Positions 12,623 to 26,080 are shown, numbered from the stretch's first letter. The stretch: DNA of 64,000 bases from Hyphodiscus hymeniophilus (GCA_016508695.1 VNKQ01000002.1:372001-436000); one strand, 5' to 3'. Notes: generated by a model not told the origin, from the sequence alone. Translations and numbers: made by a program.

Positions 12623-14662
12623 ATGGAGTCACTTACTGTTGCAAGCGCATACATTAACAACCAACTGCTCTCTCGCGGTCTGCTTCGCAGTGGGCAGACG
12701 ATCGAGTTCGCGCGTCCAGACCAAGGAGATGGCGGCGTGGATGCGACGATGGGACGAGTAATAAGCGTAATCAATGACCTGATCCTACGACGAGATGTAT
12801 GTCCCATTTCCTTACCCGTCTAAATTCATACTAAAGCTACGCAGCGCGACGCAACACAACGCGAATCCCTCTCTCAAACCCTCCGGACCTTACGCGCCGA
12901 TGCCCTCCGCCAAACAACAGAAATGGAACGTCTGCAGACCAAGCACGTAGAAGCACAACGCAAGCTTGGCATCGCAGAAGCTGCGGACCGTGCTATGAAA
13001 ACGCAACTTAGGAGCGCGGAACAAGCTGCGAGAGGCTTGAAGGAGGAGATGGCCCGCATGAAGATACTGGTTAATCAGACGCGGGCGCAGTGCGCGAATG
13101 ACGTGCGGAAGAGAGAGAGGGTTATCGAAGGATTGAAGAAACATGTTGGTGAAGGCGGACGGGCCAGGGGGACGGGGAAGACAGTGGGTGTTGTCAATAT
13201 TGTCGTTACGGCAGGGGTGGGAAGTGAAGTTTCGGGTGGTAGCGGCGTGGGCACGGAGGAGGAGGGATATGATTTAAGGATGGAGACTAATGAGTTTTTG
13301 ACTGAGTTGGCAAGGGGGTTGAGTGAAGAAAATGAGAACCTAGGCGCATTGGTTAGAAGGACGGTTGAAACGCTTAGGACCTTGAGTGGGTGTGAAAAGG
13401 ATGTTCAGCAGGAGGGTGGCATGGTTGTGCAGTTGGAGAGCGGATATGAGAATCTTGCTGGGGAGATGGAGATGGTGATTGAGCACCTGCGCACTTTACT
13501 TACAAACCCGTCCTTTGTTCCTCTCGAGGAAGTGGAGATCAGAGAAGAGGAGATCATCAGGCTAAGAGAGGGATGGGAGAGAATGGAGGCTAGGTGGATA
13601 GAGGCGGTGCAGATGATGGATGGATGGCGGAAGCGCATGGCAAGAAGTGGACAGACGGTCAATCTGGAGGAATTGAAGATGGGTCTCATGCTCAGCCCTC
13701 TGAAAGCTGCTGATGGAATGGAAGAAAAGGGGTTTCAACTTTCAACGCTTATGGAGGAGGGAGAGGGCGATACCCAGGCAGACATCGAAGCGATGGAGGA
13801 TTCGGGCATTGAGCCGTTAGTGGAGCCGGACTTCGATGCTGAAGACTCTGACGTTTCCGAATCCAGTCTGTTTGAAGAAGAGCCTGTGGAAGAGGTTGAA
13901 GAAGATGCCGAGGAGGAGCAACCTGAAGAGCAAGATTTTAGTCTCAACACAGCATCGTCCATTTCGCCAGGCCTACCACCTCAGCTCTCCCCACTAAAGG
14001 AAACGACCAATGGCAACCGAATAATGACGGATCGACGAAGAGATGGGTTCACAACCATCCTCGAAGAGAATACCTATGATCTTCTACAAGTTGATGCCTC
14101 TTCGCTCAGCAAATCCAAATCATCCCCCACCAAGAAAGAGATGCTTCTACACTCGCCAGCTCCATCAGACGAAGTCTCACTTCTCAAAACCTCATATCCA
14201 CAAGAACGGCAACGATCATCCTCACCTAAGAAGTCCTCTTGTTCAATTCCAACGCCAAATCCCGCCCAAACACCCAAGTTGAAAGAGACGGCATCAAGTC
14301 GCTTACCTCGACGCAGAGAAAATCAACTGCCACAGCAAAGCCCTCTTACCATGGCGACCATTGCAGCCAAGCTTGCAGCGACGGAACGAGAAGCTGATGC
14401 TGCGAGAGTGAGAGCTAAGATAAAGGCTGCGCGGATGAAGAGTGCTGGTGAGAAGGAAGCAACAAGGATGATGCCTCCCCCGCCAAAGAAAGAAGAGGAA
14501 GATGTGGACCCCGCGAAGGCAGAGATAGAGGAAGAGGCCGTTAGCAGGAAGCGGAAGGCCGGTACAAGACAAGGTGGACGAGCCAGTAGAAGAAGAAGTA
14601 CACTGAGTCCATGGGAGTTGGAGAGCTTGATTTTGGGAGGTGTAGGCGGTGCTGGTGATTGA
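12623..14662 (+). CDS. ADIP/SSX2IP-type coiled-coil protein (Msd1/TinA-like)
   Basis: Exons 12623-12796 and 12845-14662 (intron 48 bases, phase 0) give 663 aa. The N-terminus, MESLTVASAYINNQLLSRGL, followed by an RPDQGDGG..TMGRVISVINDL segment and a coiled coil (about 60-140), matches the afadin/alpha-actinin-binding (ADIP) family. In fungi this family includes Msd1, which anchors microtubule minus ends at spindle pole bodies, and the NIMA-interacting protein TinA. More coiled coil follows (about 180-280), then an acidic Glu-rich stretch (around 380-420), a Ser/Pro-rich region with many SP/TP sites fit for cell-cycle kinases, and a basic C-terminus with RKRKAG and SRRRS. The splice joins RRD to RDATQRES, which keeps the domain intact. 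Role at microtubule organising centres is inferred from the family; orthology to one named gene was not tested. Confidence 0.8.
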
Positions 14663-17600
14663 AGTACATGACGATGAAATGTTAGAGTATATAGGGAGCT
14701 GTTCGAGGCAGAGGCGTTTTTGGATCTGGTTCGGTTCTTGGGATACCTCATGAATGGGCGACGAAGTACTTTGTATAGGGAGTGGAGGCTCGTCTTAATA
14801 CCATGAATGAATTTCAATACTACCATCATATTTTGGAATCCCGGCTCTAGATACATCAAGTGAAGCTTCCCAGCCTTGACATTTTGCTCTGAGCTTTTGT
14901 ACAATGTTGTGACTCCAAATCGTGCGTTTCCGTCGTTTGAGTGGACAGTAATGTTTACGTTTTAGATCCAAAGCCAAGGCGTCCATGAAGAGTTGACTGT
15001 GAAAGCATATTACTAAGACTGACACGCCGCATTAAGTGATTTACACGCGCTTAATCCAGCAAATACCTAGAACGACTCGGACTCTAGGCTCTGAGATCAA
15101 AGTCATGCATCCATGCCGATATGATTCCAAATAAGGTTTAGAAGGCAGAAGGATCAAGAGTGCCGGGTGGCAAATCCATCATCTCATCTAATCTCACCCA
15201 CAACGAACATGTAACTATTCAACTTAATATAGCCATTGGGGATAAGTAGGATGGTCCGATATCTTATGCCTTTTGCGGCGTCTGAGACCTTGAGTGGCAT
15301 GCGAGGCGGCCCTTCAGGCCCTATGCGGGTAGAGACTCAGCGTTTCCCCTAATAGGACGACGATATATCCAGAATGAGTCGACTCACGAAAGATCTGTAA
15401 GCGCTGGTAGCGCTGCGGCAGCAGCCGAGTCGAGGAGAATGCGAGCAGAGAGAGTCTCGGCCGTTACAGTATTGTACGTGGGCTGAAGTTTGACGGGATA
15501 TACCGTTTTGGGGTCAAGGGGCTGCATGGAGAGGGTGGGATGGATGAGTACAACATGTACGAGACGTAGATGACGAGACCCGTTATCTGAGGCTCGCAGA
15601 GCAGACTTGGCCAGCAATGAGAAGTGCGTAGAACTTTTGAGGGATATTCAGTTGCTTGCGGATAGGTCTTCGTTTTCCGTGCTTCGATCTTCACTCAGTT
15701 GGTAATCTGCTGCTATCAAGGAAGGCTTCCTGAAATATCAGTCTTGAGCCATCGCAGGTGTCGTTATGGCTCTGAAGTAACTTCCTTACCCAGACTCTGG
15801 TATCACGAGGTTGTTAAATCCGCGTTACCCGCATCAGTACTCAAATAACTCTAATTTAGTCTTCAAGGGTGGGCTGGCGAATTGTTGTCGGGAGGAAATT
15901 TGCTAACAGACGCTGCTTGAAAATGGGGGACTTGATGTTGTGAGATCTTAGGCCATGGTCCAAGGGCAAGGGCTGATGCTACTAATAAGTCATTAACTTC
16001 CTCTTTCGGAGTTACTCCAGGTATGTCTCGCGGGTGAGAATCTTAGCTGAGCCATCAAACAAGAGAGAAAGAAGTCCTCAAGGCTTTTGAACGAGGAATA
16101 CATGGTGTTTTATCTCAGCTTCGCGGACTCCGTGCCGTGATGAAGAAGGGGTCGCCGAGACGGTCTCTCTAGGCAGCACCTTATATCCCGTGCTGAAACG
16201 AGCCTGATGCCAACTCAGCGAACCGATAGCTCACGCTATTGCTTTGGATTTGAATGAGTTCGCGACGGGTTTGTATGCGAGGGACTAATGGGTAAGGACT
16301 TCGGCACGCAATGAAACCTTTGTGACGGAAGCTTAATATGAGGATAGTCAGCTGACTAAGCTCCAGAAGGACCCTCGAACGATTTTCATTAAGCTCCTCA
16401 GTAAAATAGCATGGTCAGTTCCATGCAGAATAGAAAATCCTTCATGCATATTCATAAGCCATAATGCGTCGTTCAAGACCGGTGATTTGCATACGAATTC
16501 ACGTGACCCACCCCCCTTTTCGACCCCTCGCTAGAAAGTGTTCTCGTGGTGTCTCTTTGTAATCAAGACCCTGTCGTAGATAACGAAGCTGTCATGGACT
16601 CTGCTACTTAGCTGTTTAACCCCAGCTACTAACTGACCGCTCTTTCACCATTGACCAACGTCGAAGAGAAAACGAGGTGTACGTTATACGAGTACTTGTA
16701 TATGCTTGACACACCTCGGTCTGGCTTCTAGAAGTCTCAGCTGTTCAACGATCTCGAAAGTTATCCTCGGCCAGTTGGAGGCGACACTCGCCAGCCCCTA
16801 CTGTAGATCACCGACCATTGAGCCTCGTACGCCGCCAAAGACAAGTGGGATTCCAAATATGATTAGACGACGATCTGGATTGCCGCCGCATGATGTATTT
16901 CCAGCTCCACAAGCTCCTCTCTCGCCTCATCAAGCGAGTAATGCATGAAGGGAAGGGATCATGGTTATTGAACTCTTCCGTTCTCGATGCGTTCGACAAT
17001 GCGCCCGTCCAACGCCCGGAGGCCCAGAAATAAAACAGGCGATACTCGCGTTGTACGGAGGATACAAGTAAGAAGTATGCATTGCATTGCATTCCACGGA
17101 ATAAGCCCCAAGCGCGGATCGCCCAAGCTACTCGTAGCTTGATATCAACGGTGCAGCTGAAGATGCAGCCAATGCGGCGCACTTGTGGACGCGGGCTCTG
17201 CAGAGTCTGGTGCATGTCAGCCAATGAGACCAGTTAACCAATGAGGGCGCCCCTCTTGGACGCTACCGAGCCAACTAGACGCGAAGCGAATCTCACCTCA
17301 GCTGAAAGGACCTGACCCTGGACCTCACACAACGTAACTCGCCTCGATCAATCTTGCCCACACCTCGTCGCCTTCCGATGGTCTTGTCCAATCCGGAGGA
17401 TGTGGTAGCCATGGAGAGCCCAGGTAATAGAAGATAATAATATCGCAAATATAGCCGGCGCTGGCGATCTGGAGGCAACGTAAATGGCGTGCTTGGGCGG
17501 GTTTTTCGGCCCCGTGGATCTCAGAATATATGGCGAGGCTGCTTCCTGAAGACCTGGATCACGAAGGAGCGTCAACTGGGCTGACGCCCTGTACGTACAA

Positions 17601-18613
17601 CGGCCTAAAGAAGGCCGGTATTCTGCAATCCCTAATACCAACCGCGGAGCCATTGGCGAAAATACGGCGCCAGAACTCTATCTTATACGCCGGCTATTAA
17701 GAAGTCTTTCATTGTGGTGAGACCCGGATGGGACGAGGGAGCTGTGCCAGGTCAAGCGAGGCTCTTTTGCCTGATGAAGTATGAGAGAGCGATAGGGCTG
17801 AAGAGAGGGATGGGCATTAGACACTTAGACATTTGCCAATGCCATCTTCGCTATACAGGACTAGCTTGGAGGCAAAATCCAACGCCAGTACTATACGAGT
17901 ACTTTACTTGCTGGTGCTTTCCTGCTTTCCTGCTAGCTAGCATGACTGATGTCCTCGTGCCGTACCTTCGTACAGCCCTACAGCTCGCAGGATCCGATCA
18001 CATTGACACTTTCCGCTCCGGAAGCGGAATCGGGTGCGTGCTAATGAGACGGGACACCCATGGAGGGGTTCTGTGTATTCGATGGCGGGGGAAGGGTAGA
18101 TGAACCCGATATTCGCATCCTTGGACCTTGACACACGAAACGGATGGTGTAGCGAGGCGCGGGACTATGCATGCTGGCTGGGCTGAAGTAACCTTCTTTT
18201 CTCAGACAATAACAGAGGAAATGAGCTTGCTTGTCTGGACCCTTGGTCAAGTAGACGCTGCGCGGCGCAGTCCATTACCGTAGAGTTCTCCGTGCGGCAA
18301 GTGATATCGATTTGCAGACGCATGCATCTGCAAGCCTGCCCTGACATGATGATTTCCGGAGGCCAAGACAGTCTTGGCCAGATTCGATGGCTTGCCTTGT
18401 CCTACAGGAAATCCAGTGGGCCTTCTACTCGCCATGCGCGTCTGACCACTGCTGACACTTGTTAAGTAGTCCGGTATTTGCCCTTCGTGAGCGACTTCTA
18501 CATAAGCACCATCTCCCGCCCGACTTCGATCCTTTCATTGCCCAATATCTCTTAGTCTCCATCCCACCCATCATCTCCGAGCGAGCCGTCCCACCCTACT
18601 TATAATCTCCATC
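14663..18613. other. Gene-poor interval of about 4 kb
   Basis: Only short, mutually overlapping frames without recognisable domains or consistent splice signals. No terminal inverted repeats, LTRs, reverse transcriptase or transposase motifs seen. The 3' end (about 18450-18613) is a plausible promoter and leader of the small membrane-protein gene, with pyrimidine-rich sequence before its ATG. A non-coding transcript or a much-degraded element cannot be excluded. Confidence 0.4.
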
Positions 18614-19126
18614 ATGCCAGTACTTTCCGAGCCTGCCTCTCATGGAACTGCCATTCTCTCAGACATTACCGTCACATATGTCCTTCTGGGAGCATTCCTT
18701 CTCGTCCTCCTCGGCATCCATATAAGCCGGCGAACGAAAGGCACCCAATTCTCAACTATGCCATCTTCTCCCCAGGAGAAGGAACCCCTGGTGGATACCC
18801 GAGACGAAAACGATACGAGCCCAGAAATACCGTCAGCAGCTCCCGTCTCAGAAGCCAAGGCTCGTATCCCAAGACCGCCACAGGAACCACCCTTTACGCC
18901 CCCAATGCGGACGCAAACGGACCCGAACTTCTCGTCTTTCGAGGCATATGAGCCAGCTATGGAGATGCCGCCGACGAGGAGAAGAAGTTATACGAAAACT
19001 ATGGTTGACGGGACGGAGGTAAGCGGCGAGATCATCGTGGCCGAGGGATGGCGACGACATACGAAGGTGTTTGGAGGGGGCGTTTGCAAGGCGTGCGAAG
19101 AGAGCGATAGGAGAATGAGCGCCTGA
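18614..19126 (+). CDS. Small single-pass membrane protein, unknown function
   Basis: An uninterrupted 170-aa frame. There is no classic cleavable signal peptide; residues about 18-40 (TYVLLGAFLLVLLGI) form one strong hydrophobic helix, followed by a basic SRRTKG stop-transfer, so the C-terminal part is probably cytosolic. The middle is Pro/Ser/Glu-rich and probably disordered. The end looks ordered and conserved in style: a GTEVSGEIIVAEGWRRHTKVF segment and a CxxC pair in GGGVCKACEES. I do not recognise a named family, although similar membrane-anchored, tail-conserved proteins are common in Pezizomycotina. Start chosen as the first ATG, preceded by a pyrimidine-rich leader. Function unknown. 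Confidence 0.7.
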   Translation: MPVLSEPASHGTAILSDITVTYVLLGAFLLVLLGIHISRRTKGTQFSTMPSSPQEKEPLVDTRDENDTSPEIPSAAPVSEAKARIPRPPQEPPFTPPMRTQTDPNFSSFEAYEPAMEMPPTRRRSYTKTMVDGTEVSGEIIVAEGWRRHTKVFGGGVCKACEESDRRMSA

Positions 19127-21318
19127 CTACATGAAAGGGAACGCGAACAAATTCAAAAAGTTGACTGAACCGACTACGATGTGATTGGAAAGGAGACCAT
19201 GGATTGGTGGTGTCACGTGAGAAGGGCCGATTCGAGACACGAGGGGCGAAATCAAGGCGTTGGGTTATACGAAGGATGAGTGACATTTTCTATTCAGTGT
19301 ATAGGTGTAAGCCCTAGGCTTTTATTTACCTTTGGTTCGGTAAATAGATGAAGTGTTAATACTGGATTGTTTGGGATTTTGGGTGTCTTTGGTGGTAGTA
19401 TTGATCGAATCGGCTGGGAATTGGTGTTTATACTGGGCAAGAACTACTGCTGGAAGCAGCCTCCATATTATTGGGAATTTCAACAACCACTTGTAATGAG
19501 TCTGGGTCCTATTGTGAGTGCGTCAAGACTCGAAACGAAGCCTCTTGTCTCAGCGACGCGCACGTGACCATAGATCAGCTCGGATCATTTATACTCGACT
19601 TCTAACCTTATTTACCCCTAACGAAGCTGTTTATAGTCACTACCGGATTTGCAGAGACATTATTGGTTAAAGAACGAACCCAACGCGAATTGCCTCACGT
19701 CCAATATTCGCTGGTAGCAAAACCAAGTCACTTGAAAACCAGCTCTCCCTTCGTTCAGAAGCGTGTTACCCACCTTGCCCCCCAACTAAGTAATCCTCGT
19801 AAGCCAATCAAGCATACGGCTAAAACCCTCCTGTTGTAACCTAAAGCCGTAAACACCATACAATAACCTTCTTCTAACACCATCAGGTTATCTCGACGTC
19901 CAAGCCAGCTCCTCAAAAGCAAGACAGCACGCAACGTCACCTCGCATCAATGTGACCTAGCTGCTGAGCGTATCACTGGAAGCTAGGAACCTTATCCCCA
20001 TATCCATCCCAGGAAAAGACAGGAAATAATAGTCTACAGAGTATGCAATAGACTAAGCGCTCAAACATTTCAGTGAAGGGCCATCTAAAACTTCAGGAGA
20101 CGCTAACTTCCCAATTCAGAATCACACGACAAACAGATAAATCAATCATCTGGCGGAGGACTAAAGTTTCTGTTCGTTACAGGAGCTGGATCATTGAAGG
20201 GCTTGACCAGTTAGGATCCAGTCCCAATCGATGTGGCATGATGAGAGATTGAGCAATGGCCACTAACCCTTCTTAACCACCACCGCCATCCATCATACCC
20301 ACTTCTACGAATAGAGAGTTCAAACCCCTCGCAGAACATACCGCTGCGGGCTGATGATTTTCGGCAGGGTTCAGGAGATCATTGAGCCGTGATCCGACGT
20401 CAGCTCTTACCGGGCCAGCCACTCCGCTTGGACGCTCCTCCTCCGCAGACGCCCCGCCACCGAGTACAAACACCAGACAACATCATACAGCAAGTGAGAC
20501 AGCATCATCTTGCGGATGACCTTTCTCGAATCGGATTCGCGCATGCGATATCGCAATGAGTTCTTGTGGTCTCGAGAAATAATATTGACGAACCGGAGGA
20601 ACGAAACACCCCATCACAGCGGGATTCCAGCATAACCGAACATTTCGGTACTCACTTGCGTGAACGCATTTATATTGCCGGGTATAAGATAGCAATATGT
20701 GTAATATTTCTGGATACGAGCCAGTCATTGAATACACATGGACCAACTTGGTCAGCTGGGGATTCCTCTTGGTGGCTTGATACTTGCACCACCCCATCCC
20801 TAACTTCAGTCCCATGAAGGCCGACCCCATCTCCTTAACAGGAAGTACTGCAAGGCCCATACTCGACCAACGGCACTCGCCATTTCCCGTGTTCTCGTAA
20901 ACTTACTGGGAAGACGTTGACGCCAGTAATCATGCTCACCTGATCTATTTCTCACACCCGCCCAAAGCGCTTTGTCAGTTGGCACCAAGGGAATCAACGA
21001 GTATGTATATCATTCCCTACTCATCCTTTGTACATCAAGCCTATTGTACATCCATCACGCAATCACTAATCCTCGAGTCCCACCTCGCCTGAAACTTTAG
21101 GCATTGACCAAAAACAAAAAAGCTGCTTGCCACGGCTAGGGCATCGCTAAATCATGCCGGGAATAGACAACCCCCCAAAGCCCCATACTCATAACGTCGT
21201 CAAGAGAGTGATTCAAATTGGCTGTTACGCGTGCAACGAGAGCTAGAACGCTCAATGAAGAAAATCGTAAAATAGTACAAATGAAAGAGAAACCTCTCAA
21301 AAATGTTGAAGTATTGTG
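19127..21318. other. Intergenic, about 2.2 kb, convergent 3' ends
   Basis: Lies between the 3' ends of the membrane-protein gene (+) and the LRR gene (-). Minus-strand frames at 20483-20860 and 20806-20997 are open but have no recognised domain or convincing splice pair. No repeat or RNA gene seen. Confidence 0.4.
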
Positions 21319-24300
21319 TCAGGAAAGTGGACGTGTGCTGACCTGCACTTCACTATTCCTTACTGCCGCTTCATGACTTTCGCGGAACTTCACCCAAGCT
21401 TCAGGATCGGCCTCGATGAGTTGTCTACGGAGATCACTTGCGTCGTCGCTCAGCTCCTCAAGCACTGCTTCCTGTCCTGATTCTTCAATTTTTTTCCTGA
21501 TCTCTTCACCACCGAGGCCCTCGACCATAGCTTTCAACAGCTGCAAGTGTACTGGTGATTCTTCCGGGTCTGATGCGCCATGCTCGTCATCTTGGTCTTC
21601 GTCCTTCAGAATATCGCGGCGGAACTTCTGTCCGAAACGATGCATGCGACCCTCTTCTTGGGACAGGGCACGAGAAGCGAGAGAAACATCACTGTTGTGA
21701 CGAGACAACACTGGTCGAATCCCACTTTCGTCGTCGGAGCCTGGGGCTTCAACGAGTGCTGGTTCAGCGTCCGAGGCACGTGAGAGATCGATGCTCTCTG
21801 CAGGGCTGGTGCGCGACACCGCTGGAATATCTGCGACTGGCGGGGATGTTACGGCTGAGGGAACTCTGGTTTCGGGGAATTCGGTCTCGAAGCGTCGTAT
21901 CATGCCTTCTAAAGTCTTATCAAGGAAAAGGAGGCGTTCTAAATTGTCGATTGTCAGTCAAGGCTGTAGCGGAGGAGAGAAGGTCGGGGTTACTTACGAT
22001 AATTGTAGCGGTCACCACATTTCTCTTCCTTGAGTAGGGCTGGCTGTAGTCGCGCTCGTATCTTCCGCGCGCTTCCAAGCAAGTTCTTGCTCATTTCCTT
22101 TGCTTTTCCACCTGATACAGGGGTCCTCGGCGTTCCCGGACGGCTGTCAGCGTCTGATAAGTTGGTTTCCGAGAATTTACGATCTGCAGACGGTCGCCTC
22201 GAGTCGTTGACCCTGTTCCTTAAGCAAATTCCCAACGCTTTGACTACACCGGTGCCTCCAATTACATAGTCGTCGTCAGGGGCCGGCTCGTCGTCATCGT
22301 GATTCTCGTGGAACCCTTCAACATGACCAACAAGATGTAAGAGTACGTCAGGAACTGGAATCTCTTTCTCGTCCTCATGACGTCCCGGGAGCGCAGGGAC
22401 AGCCTCACTGATCTCAGCAACTGCCCCACGCTCCATGTTCCAAAGGCAGTAAGCGACCACTTGCTTGGCCAACGCTTTGACGACTTCGCTCGAATCACTG
22501 GACGGTACCTCTATATCGATGCAGATGATCGTTTTGGAGACTCGTACCGCAGCCATTAAGGACGCGTAAAGAGCGCAAGCCTCTTCTTGGTTTGCTTCAT
22601 CCTTGGCGTCGGCCAGTGCCGCTAGTTGTGGATTTTCCATAATATTGACGTGAGCAAGGTTGGTGATATCGGGAAGGATGTCCGCTAAAGCAATTGCTTG
22701 TTCGGGTGTCATAGAGACGTCAGTGAGATGGATCCGTTTTAGGATTCCCATCTTAGGTAGGTACCTAAGGTTCTCATGTCAGCATAACTCTAATCTAAGT
22801 AGGGCTGACTGTACGCAAAAGGAAACAAATTGGTGGATTAGGCTATTTGAAAATCACCCATAAAGGGGAGGGACGCGCTTGGCATCAAGAAACTGGATCA
22901 TGGGGAGTAAAGTGTGGCACCAGGCCCAGCGTATACCAATCAATCATCTAACAGCGACCATGTTTCCCACTTTGGGAAAGCCATCCATATCCCCATGAAG
23001 TGCGCCCTGGCCTTTCCCCAGAAAGTAGCACGATGAGACAATTCAGCATACCTTCGAAGGAGAGAAAGAGCGCTAGGCTCAGTCTCAAACAGCCCATGAT
23101 TTTGCGATAGGTCAATGAAGCGGAAATTCTTCAGCTTTGCGAGAGCTGGAAAAAGAGTCCATAAGGAGTCGGGATTGAGATCGCAATCAGCCAAGCTTAA
23201 AGCGTAGAGGCTGTTGCTCTCATCAAGCGCGTTGGCAATAACCCCCAGCTGATCCTTCAATCCATTACCGCCTAGATCAAGCCCCTCACATTTGCCTTCT
23301 CTAATGAAACGAGCAACGTGCTCCATGCCTTCGGATGTGATGCTGTTCCCAGCAATGCCAAGACGCCGTAAGCCTGACTTGATGACCCCATCGACTAGAC
23401 CGCCCAATTGCTCAGTGGTCAAGCCGCACTCGGCCATGTTAAGCAATTCAAATTCTGCCCCAGCTAATCGGTCACCAATGGCCTTCACCATCAGACATTC
23501 AACCTCGCCATTGACGCTTGATCCATTGGTAGCAGTGCTTGTTGCACTTACGCCGCTTGACGTGCGGCTGAGATTACCCGTTGCGTGTGAAGGCGTCGTC
23601 GGTGCCTGGGGAAATGGAACCTTAGATAGGTCCAATGACTTCAATGACCGGCACATGTGGGTGAATAAAAAGATATAGTTCCATCCGTCTCGTCCAATCT
23701 TGTTGTTGTTTTTTAGGACCAGCCGTTCCACCACTCCGCCTTGAGGAACTTCGCCATCTTTGGTCTTCTTCCTCCGTCCGGGTTTCTTTGCGGCTAGTAG
23801 ACCTGCAAGAACGACACGCACTCCTTCATCGGTAAGGCCGCAGTTCTCTAGAATCAACTCCTTGACTGGGACCACGGCCAAATAATCCCCCAAGGTGATG
23901 AGATCAGCCAGCTGGAGCCAATACCTGGTAAGGTCAAGCTTATTGACAACTCCGGGCTCTCCGGCGCTCAATATTGAGGCTGAAAGCTGCTCGGTGATCT
24001 TCTTCAGTATTGGTGTTTCCCGTAGTTGACAACATCGTCGATATATTCGTACCGGATCAGTCGTTGGTGAGACTTGCGTCTTCGGCGTCCCCGGCCCATG
24101 AGTGCTCAACGAGCTATCACTTGCATTTCTGACCAGCTCAACAGGAAGTGTACCATTGGCTTCAGCCAGCTTCCTCTTCTTTTCTTTTCTGGCCTTCCTC
24201 TCCTCTTCACTGCGCTTCTTCTTTTCTTTTTTCTTTGTAGTATCCTTTTCGGCAGAGTCGTCTTTTACTTCTGCTGTTATAGCTTCCGATCCTTGTTTCT

Positions 24301-25162
24301 CTGGTTCTCTGGATAGAGACTCTTCGGATGCGTTGACGACACTATTCTCTTGCTTTTCTTCCTTGACCTCAGTGGGGTTCTTCAATGCCGCACCTTCTCC
24401 TTTCTCTGTCGAACGGTTCTTGGACTTCTTCTCCGGCTTCTTGTCTTCTCCCATATCATTACCCTCTTCGTAATACCGTGGCCCACTTGCGATCTCAACA
24501 TCAACGCAGAATGCCACCCTTCGGAGCTTCGAGTGTTCGAGTTCGGAAATCCGACACCGTTCGCGATTGTGATCGACATTCAACACCCTTCGTTGACACA
24601 ATCCATTCTGTACTGTCTTACCAGGTGCAGACAACTGTCCACCAGATGATGACAATCTCCTGAAAGCGCTTTGTAGGAAGCTAGGTTGTGCTCCTCTTGG
24701 AGGGGCCGGAGTGTACGGGGCATCGCCGCTAGGCTTGGCGCTATGTGGTAGAATCGCGTTTTTCGGGAAACTTGGTCCGATAGGTACAGGAGGGTCTTGA
24801 GGTGCTGGCGGAGTTGTGGGAGCAGTGGCGGAAGGCGTAGAGATATGTCCTGGAGAAGAGGAGAATTTGGAGGATATGCTCGATAACCATGAATTCCGCC
24901 TTGAACTTGGTGACGGAGATCCGGATTTGGTTATGCTTCCGTTCGATGCCACAACCTTTTCTACAGAGGAACTAGAACTCGTCCTTGAAAAGCCAGGTCT
25001 ATGTGCGGCAATCGTTTTAGGTGGCGTCGAAGTAATTGTTAGCGATGGTTCGGGTAGCAGTTGACCGTTGCCATTATGTGCGGGCTTGGATGTGTTCTCT
25101 GGTGGAGAAGTCGAAACTGTGTAATTCTTGTGCGAGTCTAGATATTGATTATCCATTAGCAT
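21319..25162 (-). CDS. Large leucine-rich-repeat protein (Mhp1-annotated type)
   Basis: Minus-strand exons 25162-23052, 22764-21998 and 21938-21319 (introns 287 and 59 bases) give about 1165 aa. The N-terminal ~200 residues are Ser/Pro-rich. Residues about 250-340 are very charged, with a Lys/Glu run (KKKEKKKRSEEERKARK) that could act as a nuclear signal. Leucine-rich repeats of the ribonuclease-inhibitor style follow from about 390 into exon 2: KLDLTRYWLQLADL, VKELILENCGLTDEGV, RLGIAGNSITSEGM, YALSLADCDLNPDSL. The first splice restores LLRRYLPKMGILKRIHL, continuing the repeats. The C-terminal part is acidic and Ser-rich. I recall similar Aspergillus proteins named 'cell wall biogenesis protein Mhp1', and the layout also resembles PPP1R37-type LRR regulators; neither link was tested. 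A last small intron (donor GTCAGC after SEVQ) could give a different C-terminus. Confidence 0.82.
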
Positions 25163-26080
25163 CCCTCGCTGACTTAAAGAAGGAAGTATGTTCCACAGCG
25201 TCTTAAAGATCGAATCGCAGGGCCATACCTTTATTGTGTCTGGTGGTCATCCAACTTATGTCAACAGTTTCCATCTTGACAATATTGAATTCTGATCGAG
25301 CAGCAATGCAGAATCACAATGCGAAGGAAAATGTTTTGTGCCGTTGAATAGATCGCCTAAGCTTACTGCTGACCTGACAGTAGCACCTATCGGGCCCTCG
25401 TTGAGTCTGACTTCAAAAGAAGTCCATTGCCTTGCGCCGCTGTGAGGTTGATCTTCGCTCGCAGATGCAGCAGGATATAAAGTATTGAGCTTTAAGCGCT
25501 TCGGGGCTCCGTATGAAGTATCGAGAATCGGTTGTGCGAAAGTCGGACGACTGGGAGGTGGAATTGACTGGAGGACTTTAGAACGTCATGTGGGACAAGG
25601 TTCTGGACTGGGGTACAGCAGCAATCAGTCGGCTATTTTCCGGTAATCGCTAGATTGGGTATATATCGACCTGCTGCTGTTGAATCGTGACTAGAAGAAA
25701 ATCTTCAAGATCGTATGTTTATTAATGTTGGATTGCACACGAGTGGGATGCGTCTGAGGAGGGGAAAGCAGGAACACGGTCCCGGACTATGCCGTCTTGT
25801 GTGGATGAGCAATGATTACAACGCATGGCGCTCACCTCTCCGCTCTCGATAAGCTGCAAATTCCCATAATTCACACACGAGCATTCCATTGCATGATGGC
25901 ATGCGATTCAGCATTTAGATGTCACTGTTTCACAACTTCAGAGTTAAATTTTGGTGGTTTGGGAATCATTTGCAATTCAGCCTAACAAAGCCATAATCGT
26001 AACTCCTCGTGACTTCCGTCCCAATGCCAAGCGAAAAGCGACCATTTTTGGAGTAAAAAGAACTGTATGACAAGACAAGC
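25163..26080. other. Intergenic: LRR gene promoter and L5 3' region
   Basis: Holds the upstream region of the LRR gene (leftward) and the 3' flank of the ribosomal protein gene. No supported gene, repeat or RNA seen. Confidence 0.5.

Noticed and set aside
16706..17653. Cluster of medium ORFs on both strands in the 4-kb gap, considered as a relic transposon
   Set aside because: No transposase, RT or integrase motif, no terminal repeats and no consistent frame.
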